NCBI GenBank assembly: GCA_028671895.1 | Contig: CM053800.1 | Span: 23,209,886 to 23,273,885 of the forward strand | Length of the DNA stretch: 64,000 nucleotides | Origin: Oenanthe sinensis | Lineage: Eukaryota > Streptophyta > Magnoliopsida > Apiales > Apiaceae | Reading direction: 5' to 3' | In this document: one piece after another, positions 49,721 through 61,600 of the stretch | How positions within the stretch are numbered: position 1 is the first letter of the stretch | Layout: each line of letters opens with the position of its first letter | Program-made: the position numbers and the translations under genes | Notes under the pieces: model-generated | Seen by the model: only the letters and a program-made list of their open reading frames with translations | Told to the model about the DNA's origin: nothing | The model's database searches: none

Positions 49721-51999
49721 TTGACTCGATTGAACATAGAAACAACTAGTAAACTCTTGTAGGATCATTCTTGGCTCATTTGAACATGAAAACAATCCAT
49801 AACAACTTCAGACTTCATTTTTGAGTCGTTCGAACTTGAAATAACTTGTAGCTTCATTCTTCACTCGTTTGAACTTGGAAATTACTAGTAAATTCTTGAA
49901 GGATAATTCTTGTCTCATTTGGACATGAAAACAAATCATAACAACTTCTTACTTCATTCTTGACTCGTTCGAACTTGGAAATAACTTGTAACTTCATTTT
50001 TGACTCGTTTCAACATAGAAACAACTAGTAAACTCTTGTAGGATTATTCTTGGCTCATTTGAACTTGAAAACAATTCATAACAACTTCTGACTTCATTAT
50101 TGACTGCTTCAAACTTGGAAATAACTTGTAGCTTCATTCTTGACTCGTTTAAACTTGGAATTAACTTGTTTTTGTCGAATATATTCATTACTATTTGAGA
50201 CTTCATTCTTGACTCCTCGAACTTGTAAACAACTTGTAGCTTCATTATTAACTCGTTTGAACATGGAAACAACTACTAAACTCTTGTAGGATCATTCTTG
50301 GCTCATTTGAACATGAAAATAATTCATAACAACATCTTACTTCATTCTTGACTCGGTTGAACTTGGAAACAACTTGTAACTTCATTCTGGACTCGTTTGA
50401 ACATAGAAACAACTAAACTGTTGTAGGATCATTCATGGCTCATTTTAACTTGAAACCAATTCATAACAACTTGAGACTTTATTTTTGAGACGTTCGAACT
50501 TGAAACAACTTGTAGCTTAATTATTCACTCGTTTGAACTTGAAAATAACTAGTAAACTCCTGTAGGATTATTCTTGGCTTATTTGAACATAAAAACAATA
50601 CATAACAACTTCTGAACGAGTAGTAAACAACTTGTAGCTTCATTCTTGACTCGTTCGAACTTGGAAACAACTTGTAGCTTCATTCTTGACTCGTTTAAAC
50701 TTGGAATTAACTTGTTTTGTCGAATATATTCATTACTACTTGAGACTTCATTTTTCAGTCGTTCGAACTTGTAAACAACTTTTAGCTTCATTGTTGACTC
50801 ATTTGAACTTAGAAACAACTTGTACACTCTTGTAGGATCATTCTTGGCTCATTTCAACATGAAAACAATTCATAACAACTTCTTACTTCATTATTGACTC
50901 GTTCGAACTTGGAAACAACTTGTAACTTCATTCTTGACTCGTTTGAACATAGAAACAACTAGTAAACTCCTGTAGGATTATTATTGGCTCATTTGAACAT
51001 GAAAACAATACATAACAACTTCTGTTTTCATTCTTATCTCGTTTGAACTTGGATACAACTTGTAGAATCATTCTTGACTCGTTTGGACATGGAAACAAAT
51101 AGTAAACTCTTGTAGGATCATTCTTGGCTCATTTGAACGTGCAAATAATTTATAAAAACTTGAGACTTTATTCTTGACTCGTTCGAACTTGGAAACAACT
51201 TGTAGCTTCATTCTTGACTCGTTTGAATATGGTAACAAATTGTAAACTCTTGTAGGATCATTCTTGGCTCATTTGACCATGGAAACAATTTATAACACCT
51301 TGAGACTTCATTCTTGACTCGTTCGAACTTGGAAACAACTTGTAACTTCATTCTTGACTCGTTTGAACATAGAAACAACTAGTAAACTCTTGTAGGATTA
51401 TTCTTCGCGCATTTGAACATGTAAACAATACATAACAACTTCTGACTTCATTCTTGACTCGTTCGAACTAGGAACCAACTTGTAGCATCATTCTTGACTC
51501 GTTTGGACACGGAAACAAATTATAAACTCTTGTAAGATCATTCTTGACTCATTTAAACATGAAAATAATTCATAACAACATCTTACTTCATTCTTGACTA
51601 GTCTGAACTTGGAAACAACTTGTAACTGAAGGGTTTCGGGCATGAAAACGCAGCGGAATTAACGTAAAAATAATAAAAAAATCGAAACCGAATCGCAGGA
51701 TCCATGTATAACGTTGGATGATTATGGTGAAGAAGTATGTACCTTAACAAAGCTTTCGTATGCTGTTTAATGGAGGTCCAGAAAGATGAATCACATCAGT
51801 CCTTTGTTGCAAAGATTTGCTCTCTAAAGAAGTCCACACGAACGCCCGATTGTCCTACGATCATCGGAGTCGGTACTAGCCGAATTGTTTGCCTCTCTCT
51901 CTCTCTCTCTTTCTCTAGCCTCTCTTGATGTTGAGCAGCTGGGGTTTTTCTCTAAAAACGAAATTTGATGATTAAACCCTAATACTATACATCATTATG

Positions 52000-52007
52000 T
52001 ATATATA
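52000..52007 (-). promoter_or_regulatory. probable TATA box in the reverse copia LTR
   Basis: On the minus strand CCCTATATATACAT is preceded by CT repeats and followed by a TAGGGTTTAATC stretch. This is the same arrangement as TATATAT in the LTR at 1352-2504, suggesting related LTR promoters. Confidence 0.45.
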
Positions 52008-52084
52008 GGGGAGAGAGAGATTTTGGGCCTAACCCTAATCCATGTGGTTTCCAAAACCCATTATGACTTTGGGTTATTATTATT

Positions 52085-52231
52085 ATTAAATTTGAATTCT
52101 AATATAATTAATCAAGTCCCACTTAAATAATTCAATAATTAAATTCGAATAATAATAATACTTATTAAATCTGAATTCTAATATAATTAATCAAGTCCCA
52201 CTTAATTAATTTAATAATTAAATTCGAATAA
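52085..52231. repeat. direct repeat inside the copia LTR
   Basis: Two copies of a roughly 68-bp AT-rich segment (52085-52152 and 52164-52231, offset 79 bp). Both contain GAATTCTAATATAATTAA, CAAGTCCCACTTAA and AATAATTAAATTCGAATA. It is a local duplication within U3. Confidence 0.85.
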
Positions 52232-53222
52232 CCAATAATATATTTAAATTCGTAATTTAAATAAATCTCCGTTTTTGACGTTCTTTGTGTGTGACCCTTT
52301 AGGTTATTATTACGTTGTCAATAATTTTATTATCTAATAATAAAATTATAAACAATGAGCGGCATCTAGTAATACATCATTGCTACCCAAGTCACAATAA
52401 TAATTGGTGATTCAATTAAACCTTTCGTGAATAATGTGCAATGTAATATAATCCCTTTAATCTTATATTATAGATAAAACTCGAGGCATGTATAGTGTCA
52501 TCCTCTTCAACGTTTAATCTCGGTTTCCTTGATCAATGAGTAGACTATTTAAACAAATCAATATTTGAGCATGGCCATGCATTTCATAGTCTCACTCAAT
52601 CAAGAGGCCAATAATATCACTCCTAGAATTGGAGGGTTAAATCCTATATCTATCATTCATATTCCTTATACGATTCATAGCATACCCAATGTACACCTTT
52701 ATCATTACAGATTAAAGGTAACTTTGAGTGTAATCAAAGTATATTAATTCTCGTATAGAAATATAATGATTTCAAGTCAGAGGATCATTACATCATTATC
52801 ACAGTGAGATTTCTTATGACACTTATTAACATGTAGAATCTTACGGCGGGTCTTTCCAGTGTCATGTATTGATACATACACTTATGTTCTTGACTTTAGT
52901 ATCACTATGCCTATGACCAATGAGATGTGGTCATCCGTCAACAAACATACTAGTCTTATTGCATTATTATTGTCCTTAAATAATAATACTTGACTAGGAA
53001 GTTTTAGGAATAAAATACTATTCATATAATCTCATTTTTAAGACACATACTTAAAGATATATATTACGTACTAATATTCCAAGGACATTTATTATCCTTT
53101 CAATTTATAACGCAGTAAATAAAGACATAATAAATAATAATTAAATAATCACATAAAACATAATCCTTAATTGTTTTCAATAAAACATTAAAAGTATTGT
53201 CTCTAGGACACCAATACTAACA

Positions 53223-53233
53223 ATCTCCCACTT
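53223..53233 (-). promoter_or_regulatory. polypurine tract of the reverse copia element
   Basis: The minus strand reads AAGTGGGAGAT, identical to the tract at 1341-1351, and touches the LTR start TGTTAGTATTGG. Confidence 0.85.
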
Positions 53234-53930
53234 GTACTAGAGCCAATCTCTCATGTATCTAATACCCATGGAACTAGTATGACCTTCGTGCTTCTGGTGC
53301 GACAAAGCCTTAGTCAGTGGATCTGCAATGTTATCATTTGTATGCACTTTACATATATGTATATCCCCTCGATTATTAATCTTATTAATTAGGTGATATC
53401 TCCTAAGTACATCCCCAAACAGCCTCATTGGCTGCTTCGTAAGCATCAATATACTCAGGCTCTATTGTAGAATCAACAACTGTCTCAGCTGTGAACCATT
53501 CCAGCATACAACATCTCCATTTAGACAAAACACAAATCCAGACTGAGAAATCGAATCATCCTTGTCTGTCTAGAAACTAGCGTCGGTGTAACATTTTACT
53601 ACCAGCTTATCTTCTCCTCCATATACCAAGAATTAATCTTTAGTCCTCTTCAAGTACTTAAGAATATTCTTGACTACTGTCCAGTGACCTTCACCTGGAT
53701 TAGACTAGTATCTACTCTGACTTAGGCCGATCATTCTTCTTGATCTATCTCTATAGATCTTGATACCTAAAATATAGGTCGCTTCGCCTAAGTCTTTCAT
53801 TGAGAAATTCTTACTCAACCAAGTCTTAAAAGCCTGTAAAAAAAGAATGTCATTCCCTATTGTTAATATATCATCAACATATAATTATAGGAATGCCACA
53901 TTGCTCCCACTTACCTTCTTGTAAACACAT
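53234..53930 (-). pseudogene. pol: deleted copia RT/RNase H remnant
   Basis: On the minus strand, pieces of copia RT and RNase H can be read in order: the YVDD region (near 53870), MKDLGEATYILGIKI (near 53800), GLSQSRY (near 53720), NPGEGHW (near 53690), a KYLKRTKD segment, the RNase H segment with TIEPEYIDAYEAANEAV, and the end RRYHLINKINNRGDIHICK...ADPLTKALS. Two internal deletions are evident. One follows GLSQSRY, where about 65 residues of RT are missing. The other follows NEAVWG, where the segment with the CDN catalytic Asp is missing. There are also several stops and frameshifts. It cannot encode an enzyme. Confidence 0.85.
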
Positions 53931-55916
53931 TGTAACGATCGAGACATTTATATCTATTTAATTAATATGAGTTATAATATTTATGTGTTCTAAGGTGACA
54001 AGTGGTGATATGTAATCTTTTTATATGTCTAGTTGACTGCCCGTTTGACCGCATTATGCTTAAGTGTTTTAATTAAGTGATTAATTGATTTTCCATGCTT
54101 AATTGAGTAACTGTTTGATTTTTATAAAATTATTGGTGTGTCCAATAATTATGAAATTTTATATGTAGCCTCTATGTGATTTTAGAGACTTTATAAAAAT
54201 GGTAGTATATTTAATTCTAGTCCCAGTGATTTTATATAAATCTTTCATTCCTGTTTCATTCTAGAGATATTACTCTTCAAAATTCCATATTTAATTATTG
54301 GAATGTCCAAAAATCATGAAATATTTTCCAAAATGCTCTTTGGATATTCAAAAAGTTTTTAAAAATAAAAGTTTATTTATTCGAGCTCAAATGTATTTTT
54401 AAAAGATTTTCCTACTCCTATTTCTATTTAAAGTGAGTTAACTTCAAAGATTTTTAGTTAATTATCTGCTCATCAGAAAAATATTTTAAAAATATGTGTG
54501 AGCTTCTAAAATCATATTCTTTATTTTAAAAATATAAAACTCATTTTTACACCCACTTTCCATCAAAATTCGAATTGTTTAATGGTTTTATTCAGAAAAA
54601 CAACAATTGTGAAATGATGTTTTTGCCCCTGCCTCTATTTTGATAAAACCCACCGCCCACCTCATTCTTCCTTGCTCTGCATCAGTTGTGTCCAGGTCTT
54701 GTTTCTTGTCTCCATGGCGATTCTCTTGATTCCATTTGATTTATTCATGAATTACTTATGTCCTAGTCATTTTATGTTAATAATTCCTTGTGTTAATTGT
54801 AATCTTCGATGCTAGCTTTGTTCGGTGTATATGTGTGCGTATGCCGTGTGTATATATGATCGGAGTTTGGTCTATACCTGCATGCAAGGGTTAAACTACT
54901 TTAATTTTGATAATCAGCACTAGTACGATGCTTGTTGAGTTGTTAATGACTGAAAAACGAAGTTTGGTGATTGAAAATCCGAAGATCGGACTTCCACCGA
55001 AGTTTGGCCGCCGACAATGACGTTTTCCGAGCTGGCAGGTCAACGGCAATGATGATGATTGAGCCGGAATTACTATTCTTTTACATTGCATGCTAGTTAA
55101 TTTCTTGGCAAGTCTTTGTTTTCATTTTCCGGCCATAGTTACAATTTCCGATTGGTGGCTTGCTTGTTGTTAAAATTAATAACCCTTACTTGATTGCAAT
55201 GATTCTACATAGCTCGGTTTTGATTGTTGGCAGTTAGTTATGATGATATGAGCTCGATTTAGTAGTTAATTAGCCTTGCATGATTAATGATTATACTTTT
55301 CCGGCTATAATCTGATTTTTCCGATCGGTAGTCAATGGCACATGCTAGTTGCTTGTTGTGAGCATCCTTATATGATGAATTTGATTTAGTCAAGTGTTAA
55401 ATTAAAATGTTATAGCCAATTGCTTCAGTTTCTCTAGCATTAGTTAAAAATTCGAATATATGTATATTTATTATGTTCGAAATTGGATTAATGGCAACAT
55501 AAGCTTGACTTAATTTGATGCTAATTACCATGCCTAGATAATGAACTAATTGTTTGTGTAATTTGTATGTAGTAATTCGAATGAGATATGAAAGATTGTG
55601 AATATATTGCTCGAAGTGGTAATTATACAATTATGTTGGTTGAGTTGTGTTAATTGTTATGATTCTTGAATTATATCAAGTGGTATATTCGAATTCTATG
55701 TTATAAGGACAATTGGGATGCCATACTAGTCATTCCTGTAAATAGGACTTGCTTTGATATATATATATATACTTGGTAGATGCATATGCTTGTTCAGTGT
55801 GAACTTGAGATATATTATATGTAGTTAACTTTGGTGATGTTAATTATATAATTTCTATAGACATTGCTTTATTAGACATGGAATTGGTAATATATATGAG
55901 TAACTGATTGTGTATG
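53931..55916. repeat. probable LTR fragment, Ty3/gypsy type, interrupted
   Basis: A sharp boundary at 53931 begins TGTAACGATCGAG, a start typical of many plant gypsy LTRs, cutting the copia remnant. The preceding CACAT could be a target duplication. The interior is AT-rich, with no ORF of note, a CT-rich GC-higher segment near 54640-54720 (CCCACCGCCCACCTC) and several TTTTCCGG repeats (55120-55340). No polypurine tract or coding domain is visible. The right end is cut by another LTR at 55917. The assignment rests on the start sequence and position only. Confidence 0.4.
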
Positions 55917-57365
55917 TGTTGGGTCCCGGAGATCGTAGAGGGGGGGTGAATACGATTCCCAAATTAAATATGACTATTAATTATTTTTGGGACAACATAA
56001 AAATTACTTTGGTTCAAACCCGGGTACTGTTCATCATCTTCTTCAACCTCAAGAACACCATTAAAATAACCAAGATAATGAACGGTAAATCATCCAAAAC
56101 ACACAACACAACAAGATCCAAGAATATAACTTTATATTTATTGAAGTGAGGTAGATGCTACAAACAAGTTCAAGAACATAAGCTCAAGAACACAACAAAG
56201 AAGTGATTTTTGTCTCCTCTAAAACTATTACATTTTGTAGATCTAGGAGACAAAAATCAGCCCTATCTTCTAAACAAGATTTAACAAGTGTTTACAATAG
56301 AAAGATAGAGGAGTGGTGTAGATAAAGAAAATCATGGCTCTAAAATATATTCAAGATCTAGTTCGGCCATGGGGAGAGAATAATTTTTCTCTCTCTCCCC
56401 TTTTCTTCTCCTGCACCCACCAGAAATTAAGACTTGAGTTTCTTCTTTTATTATAGAAAAAGGTGTAGCTTTTTACTTTTTCCACCTTTTACTCTTGTCC
56501 ACTCAAATCATATCTTCAAAGTCATGTGCTAAGCATGCATTTGGAAATATTTAATGTAAAAATAATATTTAAATAAATATATATAATATAAATAAAGAGT
56601 GTCTTTATTTATAAAATATATAAATAATTAAATAAATACTTTATTTAATTAAATTAAATATTTCCATTCCACTCTTCAATTTGTGTAGACTTCCTTATCC
56701 AAATACTCGGCCCCGTATACGTGACTCCACCACGTCCAAGTATTTGGCCTTCTAATCTGTGAAGCTTTAGTAAGATCCAATCAGGTTGTGCCGTCTGTCC
56801 CTTATCCATTAGGCTGGCATTTCTCCAACACTGATTTACCACCTTTGTTGATCCTCCACTTGACTCAAGAAAACCAACAACTTTAGAATGATTAAAACCA
56901 TATTAACCGACGAGAGCTTGCCTCCAATGTCCTGACACTTTATGCAACGGTCTGGTTCATAAGTGACTAGTCTTGATAGGGGCTCTTGATTCCGAACATG
57001 ATTCCACATTCTTCTTTGCAAACCTTACTTGTAGCTTCGATTGTAATGCACTAAAATCTTCATAGACTAAGACAATCTTCTATAGCTTCCACATCCTTGA
57101 ATAGATGTCAATATCTTTTATTCTCCACTGAGGCCTGAACATGTTAATGAACTTCTTCCAGTGAGCTTCAAGTCTGTAGATGATCCTTTGATACTTTGTC
57201 TTAACTGAACTCTGTGATCCAAGATTTCTGTGCACCTGCATATTATTACATGTCCTGTTCTATTGTTGAGTTATCATCAACCATTACATAGAGATTACAT
57301 TTAGCATTCTTAGTACACATGAAAGTGCAGTGAGTTACTTCCCTTCACTCCTATCTCCCCTTTCA
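55917..57365 (-). repeat. reverse-oriented Sirevirus-like LTR, second family
   Basis: On the minus strand the sequence ends GTATTCACCCCCCCCTCTAC...GGGACCCAACA, closely parallel to the poly-C end of the Sirevirus LTR at 18927-20118 (GTATTCAACCCCCCC). Its start adjoins AAATAGGGGGAGATTG (57379-57366), a Sirevirus-type polypurine tract, and GATGATAAC occurs near the start, as in the other family. The exact right end is uncertain because a second purine stretch (AAAGGGGAGATAGG) follows. Short ORFs inside are not gene-like. Confidence 0.65.
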
Positions 57366-58620
57366 ATCTCCCCCTATTTGGTTGAGATATGGAATAGCAA
57401 TCAAATACTATTTCCATTTACAATTTCCCCCAAAAGAAATTAAATAAAATTAGCTACTAGAGGATAACTCAACTAATATACAAGAAACAATTAAAGTACT
57501 GGACATGAAAATAAAATACAAAAGGTTCTGGAAAGATATAATCAGTTAAATCCAGATTTCCTGAGTTGCTGAAAATGAATGATGAATTTCTGAATTTCAT
57601 TTTCCTTTAGCTTCCTCCACTTCAATGTTCTTCAAAGATGGGGTTCTTTCAATAAAGAAACAAATCATTAGTAAAGACTTCTGAACAATCATTCTTGTTT
57701 ATCTTGCAATTCGAACTAGAACATACAGCTCTCTATGTTCCCCATAAGAGGTCAACTCATTCTCCCCTTAAGGTTGTTCTCTCTTGGAATGAAAGTCATT
57801 TCCGCTTTTTCTTCAGGATGTTCTATTTCCAGGAAACATATTTTTCTTTCTTCCCTGCACTATTCCACTGACTTCATCTATCACTGAAACAAGAAATAGA
57901 ACACACTTGGACACTTCTCAGATGCCCCTTGAAAATCTCCTTCACATTCTTCTTTACCCAGAAAACTTCTACTTAGCAAAAACTCCCCCTGAGTTGATAC
58001 TCTTCAAAGAAATCTTCATTTTCATTCATTGATCGTGCTATAAAGAATTCTTCTGCCGAACCTCTCCTAAGAATGTTCCAAGGAGAGATCTTCAAACAAA
58101 TAGAGCAAAATCCCTTAGATATCTTTTCAGAATAAGATATAGCATTGCAAACCAAGATGTTAAGATTCTCCATAACTTCTCCCCCTTAGTACGACAAGTA
58201 ACTTCTTCCCAATTGACAAAAAGTAACTTCTCCACTTCAGACGAAAAATTGGTTAAATCTACAACACCTTTAGGGATTAGGCTCCAACCAATTTCTAAGA
58301 AACTCCCCCTTAGTAATTTCTCCCTTGCATCACTAAGGTTTAAATTTCATCTAATTCTCCCTCTTAGTTCATGCAAGCTCCAATCCACCCTTGTGTCTTT
58401 AGATATCCTCTAAGTAACCTCCACAAGATAGGATTGACGGATCTCGTTTCTTGTATCACCAAATTCTCCCCCTTAGTTGAGAATATCCGTTAAAACAATA
58501 AAAGTATCATCTACATCCAATCGAATAAGAAACTCTCCTCCAACTGAACATAAAATCCTCCTTAGGCCTAAAAATTAATGTCTCCCCCTTTGAGATTGAG
58601 AACAACATGAATTAATAGAC
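57366..58620 (-). repeat. Sirevirus 3' non-coding region with repeated purine-tract-like motifs
   Basis: On the minus strand a CTAAGGGGGAGA-like motif recurs many times. Plus-strand forms: TCTCCCCCTATTTGG (57368), TTTCCCCCAAAAG (57424), TCTCCCCTTAAGG (57761), CTCCCCCTGAG (57983), TCTCCCCCTTAG (58179), CTCCCCCTTAG (58303), TCTCCCTCTTAG (58357), TCTCCCCCTTAG (58466), TCTCCCCCTTTGAG (58581). Repeated purine tracts before the 3' LTR are a known Sirevirus trait. No intact ORF. It belongs with the LTR at 55917-57365. Confidence 0.6.
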
Positions 58621-61600
58621 CCAAAGGTAATAGTTTGGACATTCCCACTAAGCTTCAGCTAGACTCTTCTTCAGCTTGTCTTCCAGAAAAGAATCTTTTC
58701 AACATTCCAGAGCTGGAAAATTCAGTAACAGGATTCAAGCATAGTAACAAGGTTAGTGTTTGGTATATGGTTTCCTCACTTCTACTACGTTCTGTTGGTG
58801 TTTACACTTTCAAGCGTAAGTGTTCCACTCATTTCTCTCCCTATTTCTCTCACTCAAGTGTATCACTCCCTCACTTCACTCAAGTGTTTCTCTCCCTTAC
58901 TTGCACTCATTCCATTTATAGCAATTTGTACCTGCAAGTAAATCCATGCTAGTCTCACCAAGATATTATGGATCGTTGACTGTAGCATGTTGTCGATCAC
59001 TAAAGATCTAGGTTCTGAGATGGAATCTCAGACAAGGTTTCAGTTAGGCCGTCACCCAACTCACCATGAGCAAATCCATGCACACGTGGCTCGTCGTCGG
59101 GGAATAACCCTTCTGAAATTGGAATCTCCTCCATTCCAGGAGTGACTGAAATCCCAACACCCTAATCCTCAAAAGACTCATCAAATTGGTAAACCAACTG
59201 AATCATAGTCTACGAGTTGTTGCTCAGCTACTTTCAGCATCAACAATCTCCCCATATGCAAATCCATGCACTGGATCATTGAATGTGGTATGCGTACTAG
59301 CAGCTATCTAAGCATCAACCGACTCCCCATATGCAAATCCATGCACTGGATCGTTGACGGTGATATGCCTTTAAGTTTTGAGCGATCCATGTATTCCAGA
59401 ACTTGAATTCCTGGGAGAGTAGACGTGTACAAACATCTCTCTCAATCACCTGTGAAGATGAATTAACTCACTATTTTCAGTCATGGGAAACTGTTAGTGA
59501 TTGCCTCTCAACATCAACAGATTGCTCTGCGGATGTGAAATCCCGTTAGGGAACTAGGACTGTTCCTCCTAGGAAGGTTGACAAGGATTCTAATATATGG
59601 CAAGAAATCCAAGTTTCCCTCTAATGCCTGTAAAGGCGGCTCAACAACTTCATTCACCATGAATGGTAAACACAGAAGTTTAGGGGTTTTACCTATACCT
59701 CACAATGTGCACTTCTTGCAATGTGTCCTCACAATTGTTAGTCCCAAGAGAGGCTACAGAACTGTTAGGTCCTATAACATCCCTTAGAAGCAAAAACTTT
59801 AGGATTACCATCAGCGTGAATGCTTTTGGTGTGCTTGACTCATTACAAGGTGCTCTGGCTGACGAGCGAATTTTCAATGAAATCACCCTGTTGAGAGAGT
59901 TCATTCAGAAACGGTTGAATTGCCTCTTCAGCTCTGCATCCTTTTGAGAGAATACAGATGAGCTACAGTTACCTCAATTTGTATACTTCTTTTCTTCTCT
60001 GGAGGTAGAGCTGTGGGTGCACTTCTGACTTCATCCTTATTTGCTGCATCAAGTGCAGTTTCTCCCTTATCAACCTCTAACTAACATAAGTTCCTTATAT
60101 CACCAATGGTTGAAAGTTTGAATTTGAATGATAGTGTTTAGTACTAAGGCCTTGGTTAGAAATTGATGGATTATTCAACTTCTTGACCTTCCCCTATAGC
60201 CACTTAGGCCAAGCCATTACGGCTAAATAGATAGAGTTGATCAGAGCTATATAAAATCTGGTAGAGTATGATTAAACTTATTCTCTATTCCTTCTCAGAA
60301 ATATAGCATCGGAGCAATGTGTCCTCAAGAAACAATGCACCAGAGCTAAAATGTGGGAATTAATAAAGAATAGGTAAAAGAATATTAAGCCAAATTTCAT
60401 AAACTCACAACTTTGAAAAAAAGTTTAACAGATTAAGAAAAGTGTTCTTTTGAATTTCTCTTAGACAAATATCCAATTGAAATTCAACTCTTTTAACAAA
60501 AACATTTTGATTAATAACTCAAATCTATTTCATCTTGCTCACTGTATGTTTTCAGAAATTGTTTTGCAATTCATTCTTATCGGATATTATCTCCGACTTA
60601 AAACATAAATCATTTTTAAAAAATCGAATGAATGCTTTAGTCATACAGTCCAAGGCACTAATCCCAAAGCAAACAACCACTGTTTTAATACTACAGGTCA
60701 ATGTGAAACAGACATTAACAAGAGTTTTGAAAAACGTTTTACCAATGGTTGATACTTTAAGATCAAAACAATTTACTCAAATAAAATAACCTGATACCAT
60801 GCAACTTAAGTTACAAGTTATCAAGTAACTTTATTTAAACAAATCGTGGAGAGAAAACAGTTTTCATTACAAAACATTTAGAGAGAGAGAGGATATATGA
60901 TTTTGAAATAGAAAGATAATCCTCAAGAAATGTTCTCTTTCAAAGAAAACTTTTAGTGGCTTTTCATTCTCTGGCAAATGAATGCATGTTTAGATAAAAC
61001 ATTTTTCACAAGAAATAGACAAGAAATTTCTTTATGCATTCATGTTCTAAAGAATGAAAAACATATGTTAATACTAATGAATTATCAAAGATATGAATGA
61101 CAAGATATTCAAAAGTACTAACATCATTCAATCATTTTGTAATAAAATATATCTTACTACAAAATAATAAAGCACATAAGATACTTACATTATGCTAGAC
61201 AATTACCATTTGTCGCTTGAAACAAACACATATTGCAATATAGATCATGGTAATTCGAAAGCATAAAACATAAGCATCCGTTAAACACTGAACATACATT
61301 GACCGAACGACAGCATTTAACTTCTTACACTACATCTCAACAATTATCACATAAGCATATTGAAAATACTCATGACAATCAGAATGTATGTAAGCTCGAG
61401 GTACTAGTTGCATCAGAGATCAAATACCTTTAAATATTAATGTTAAAATTTATGATCTTTGACAACCCCTCGCGATGTAGTAACTTACTTTCAATATCAG
61501 TGTTTTTGAAATAATCTTTTTGTCACTTAGTGCAGAAATTCTAAGTGACATCACTAATATCAAAAGAATGACAACTAATATTAATGGATTTTGCAAAAGA

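Larger units (their letters stand above)
20119..51626. repeat. satellite DNA block 4, 31.5 kb, 140-bp monomer
   Basis: About 225 cycles of the 140-bp A-B-C monomer (for example, successive A starts at 20121 and 20261 are 140 bp apart). No gene is present. Order and divergence vary along the block. Copies are very similar from 20.1 to 36 kb with clear higher-order units. From about 37 to 51.6 kb they are more diverged, with more sub-repeat loss and hybrid forms. A diverged C variant containing GAATATATTCATTACT is scattered from about 22.8 to 50.7 kb. Most sub-repeat A copies carry the palindrome GTTCGAAC. All ORFs in this block run on the minus strand through the repeat, and none is a plausible gene. 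The block ends where a reverse-oriented copia LTR begins. Confidence 0.97.
51627..53222 (-). repeat. 3' LTR of reverse-oriented copia element (1596 bp)
   Basis: On the minus strand it starts TGTTAGTATTGGTGTCC right after the purine tract and ends CCCGAAACCCTTCA at the satellite border. It contains TATATATA (52000-52007), a (CT)n run at about 51892-51916, and an internal 79-bp-spaced direct repeat. Only this one LTR lies in the window. Confidence 0.87.
51627..53930 (-). mobile_element. reverse-oriented Ty1/copia element remnant
   Basis: Read on the minus strand this is the 3' end of a copia element: remnants of RT and RNase H (53930 down to 53237), purine tract (53233-53223) and a complete LTR (53222 down to 51627). 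It abuts the satellite at 51626. The 5-bp sequence GTAAC (51622-51626) would be its target duplication on that side. On the other side the coding remnant is cut at 53930 by a different LTR-like sequence beginning TGTAACGATCGAG. Confidence 0.88.

Noticed and set aside
2463..50827. Many minus-strand ORFs of 60-92 codons within the satellite
   Set aside because: They are translations of the tandem repeat. Its minus strand is poor in stops in all three frames, the 140-bp period is not a multiple of three, and start and stop positions follow the repeat variants.
20119..51626. Regularly spaced repeats that could suggest a CRISPR-like array
   Set aside because: The spacers are themselves related sub-repeats, the context is plant retrotransposons, and no associated genes exist. 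It is ordinary satellite.
20119..51626. Heat-shock-element-like GAA/TTC spacing in the satellite
   Set aside because: The TTC and GAA units are adjacent (TTCGAA) and lack the two-base gap required; further units are out of phase.
51974..52036. AACCCTAA, resembling the plant telomere repeat
   Set aside because: Only single copies (51976 and 52029) inside a copia LTR, with no tandem run.
54891..56842. ORFs of 60-80 codons in the LTR-like region and the reverse Sirevirus LTR
   Set aside because: No family resemblance, low-complexity AT-rich composition, and location inside LTRs with no start context or neighbouring exons.
60790..60802. Minus-strand TGGTATCAGG, resembling a Met-tRNA primer-binding site, preceded by GCA
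   Set aside because: Only about 10 bases match, the next bases do not fit, and the flanking sequence does not resemble the end of either LTR in this window. Chance is plausible.
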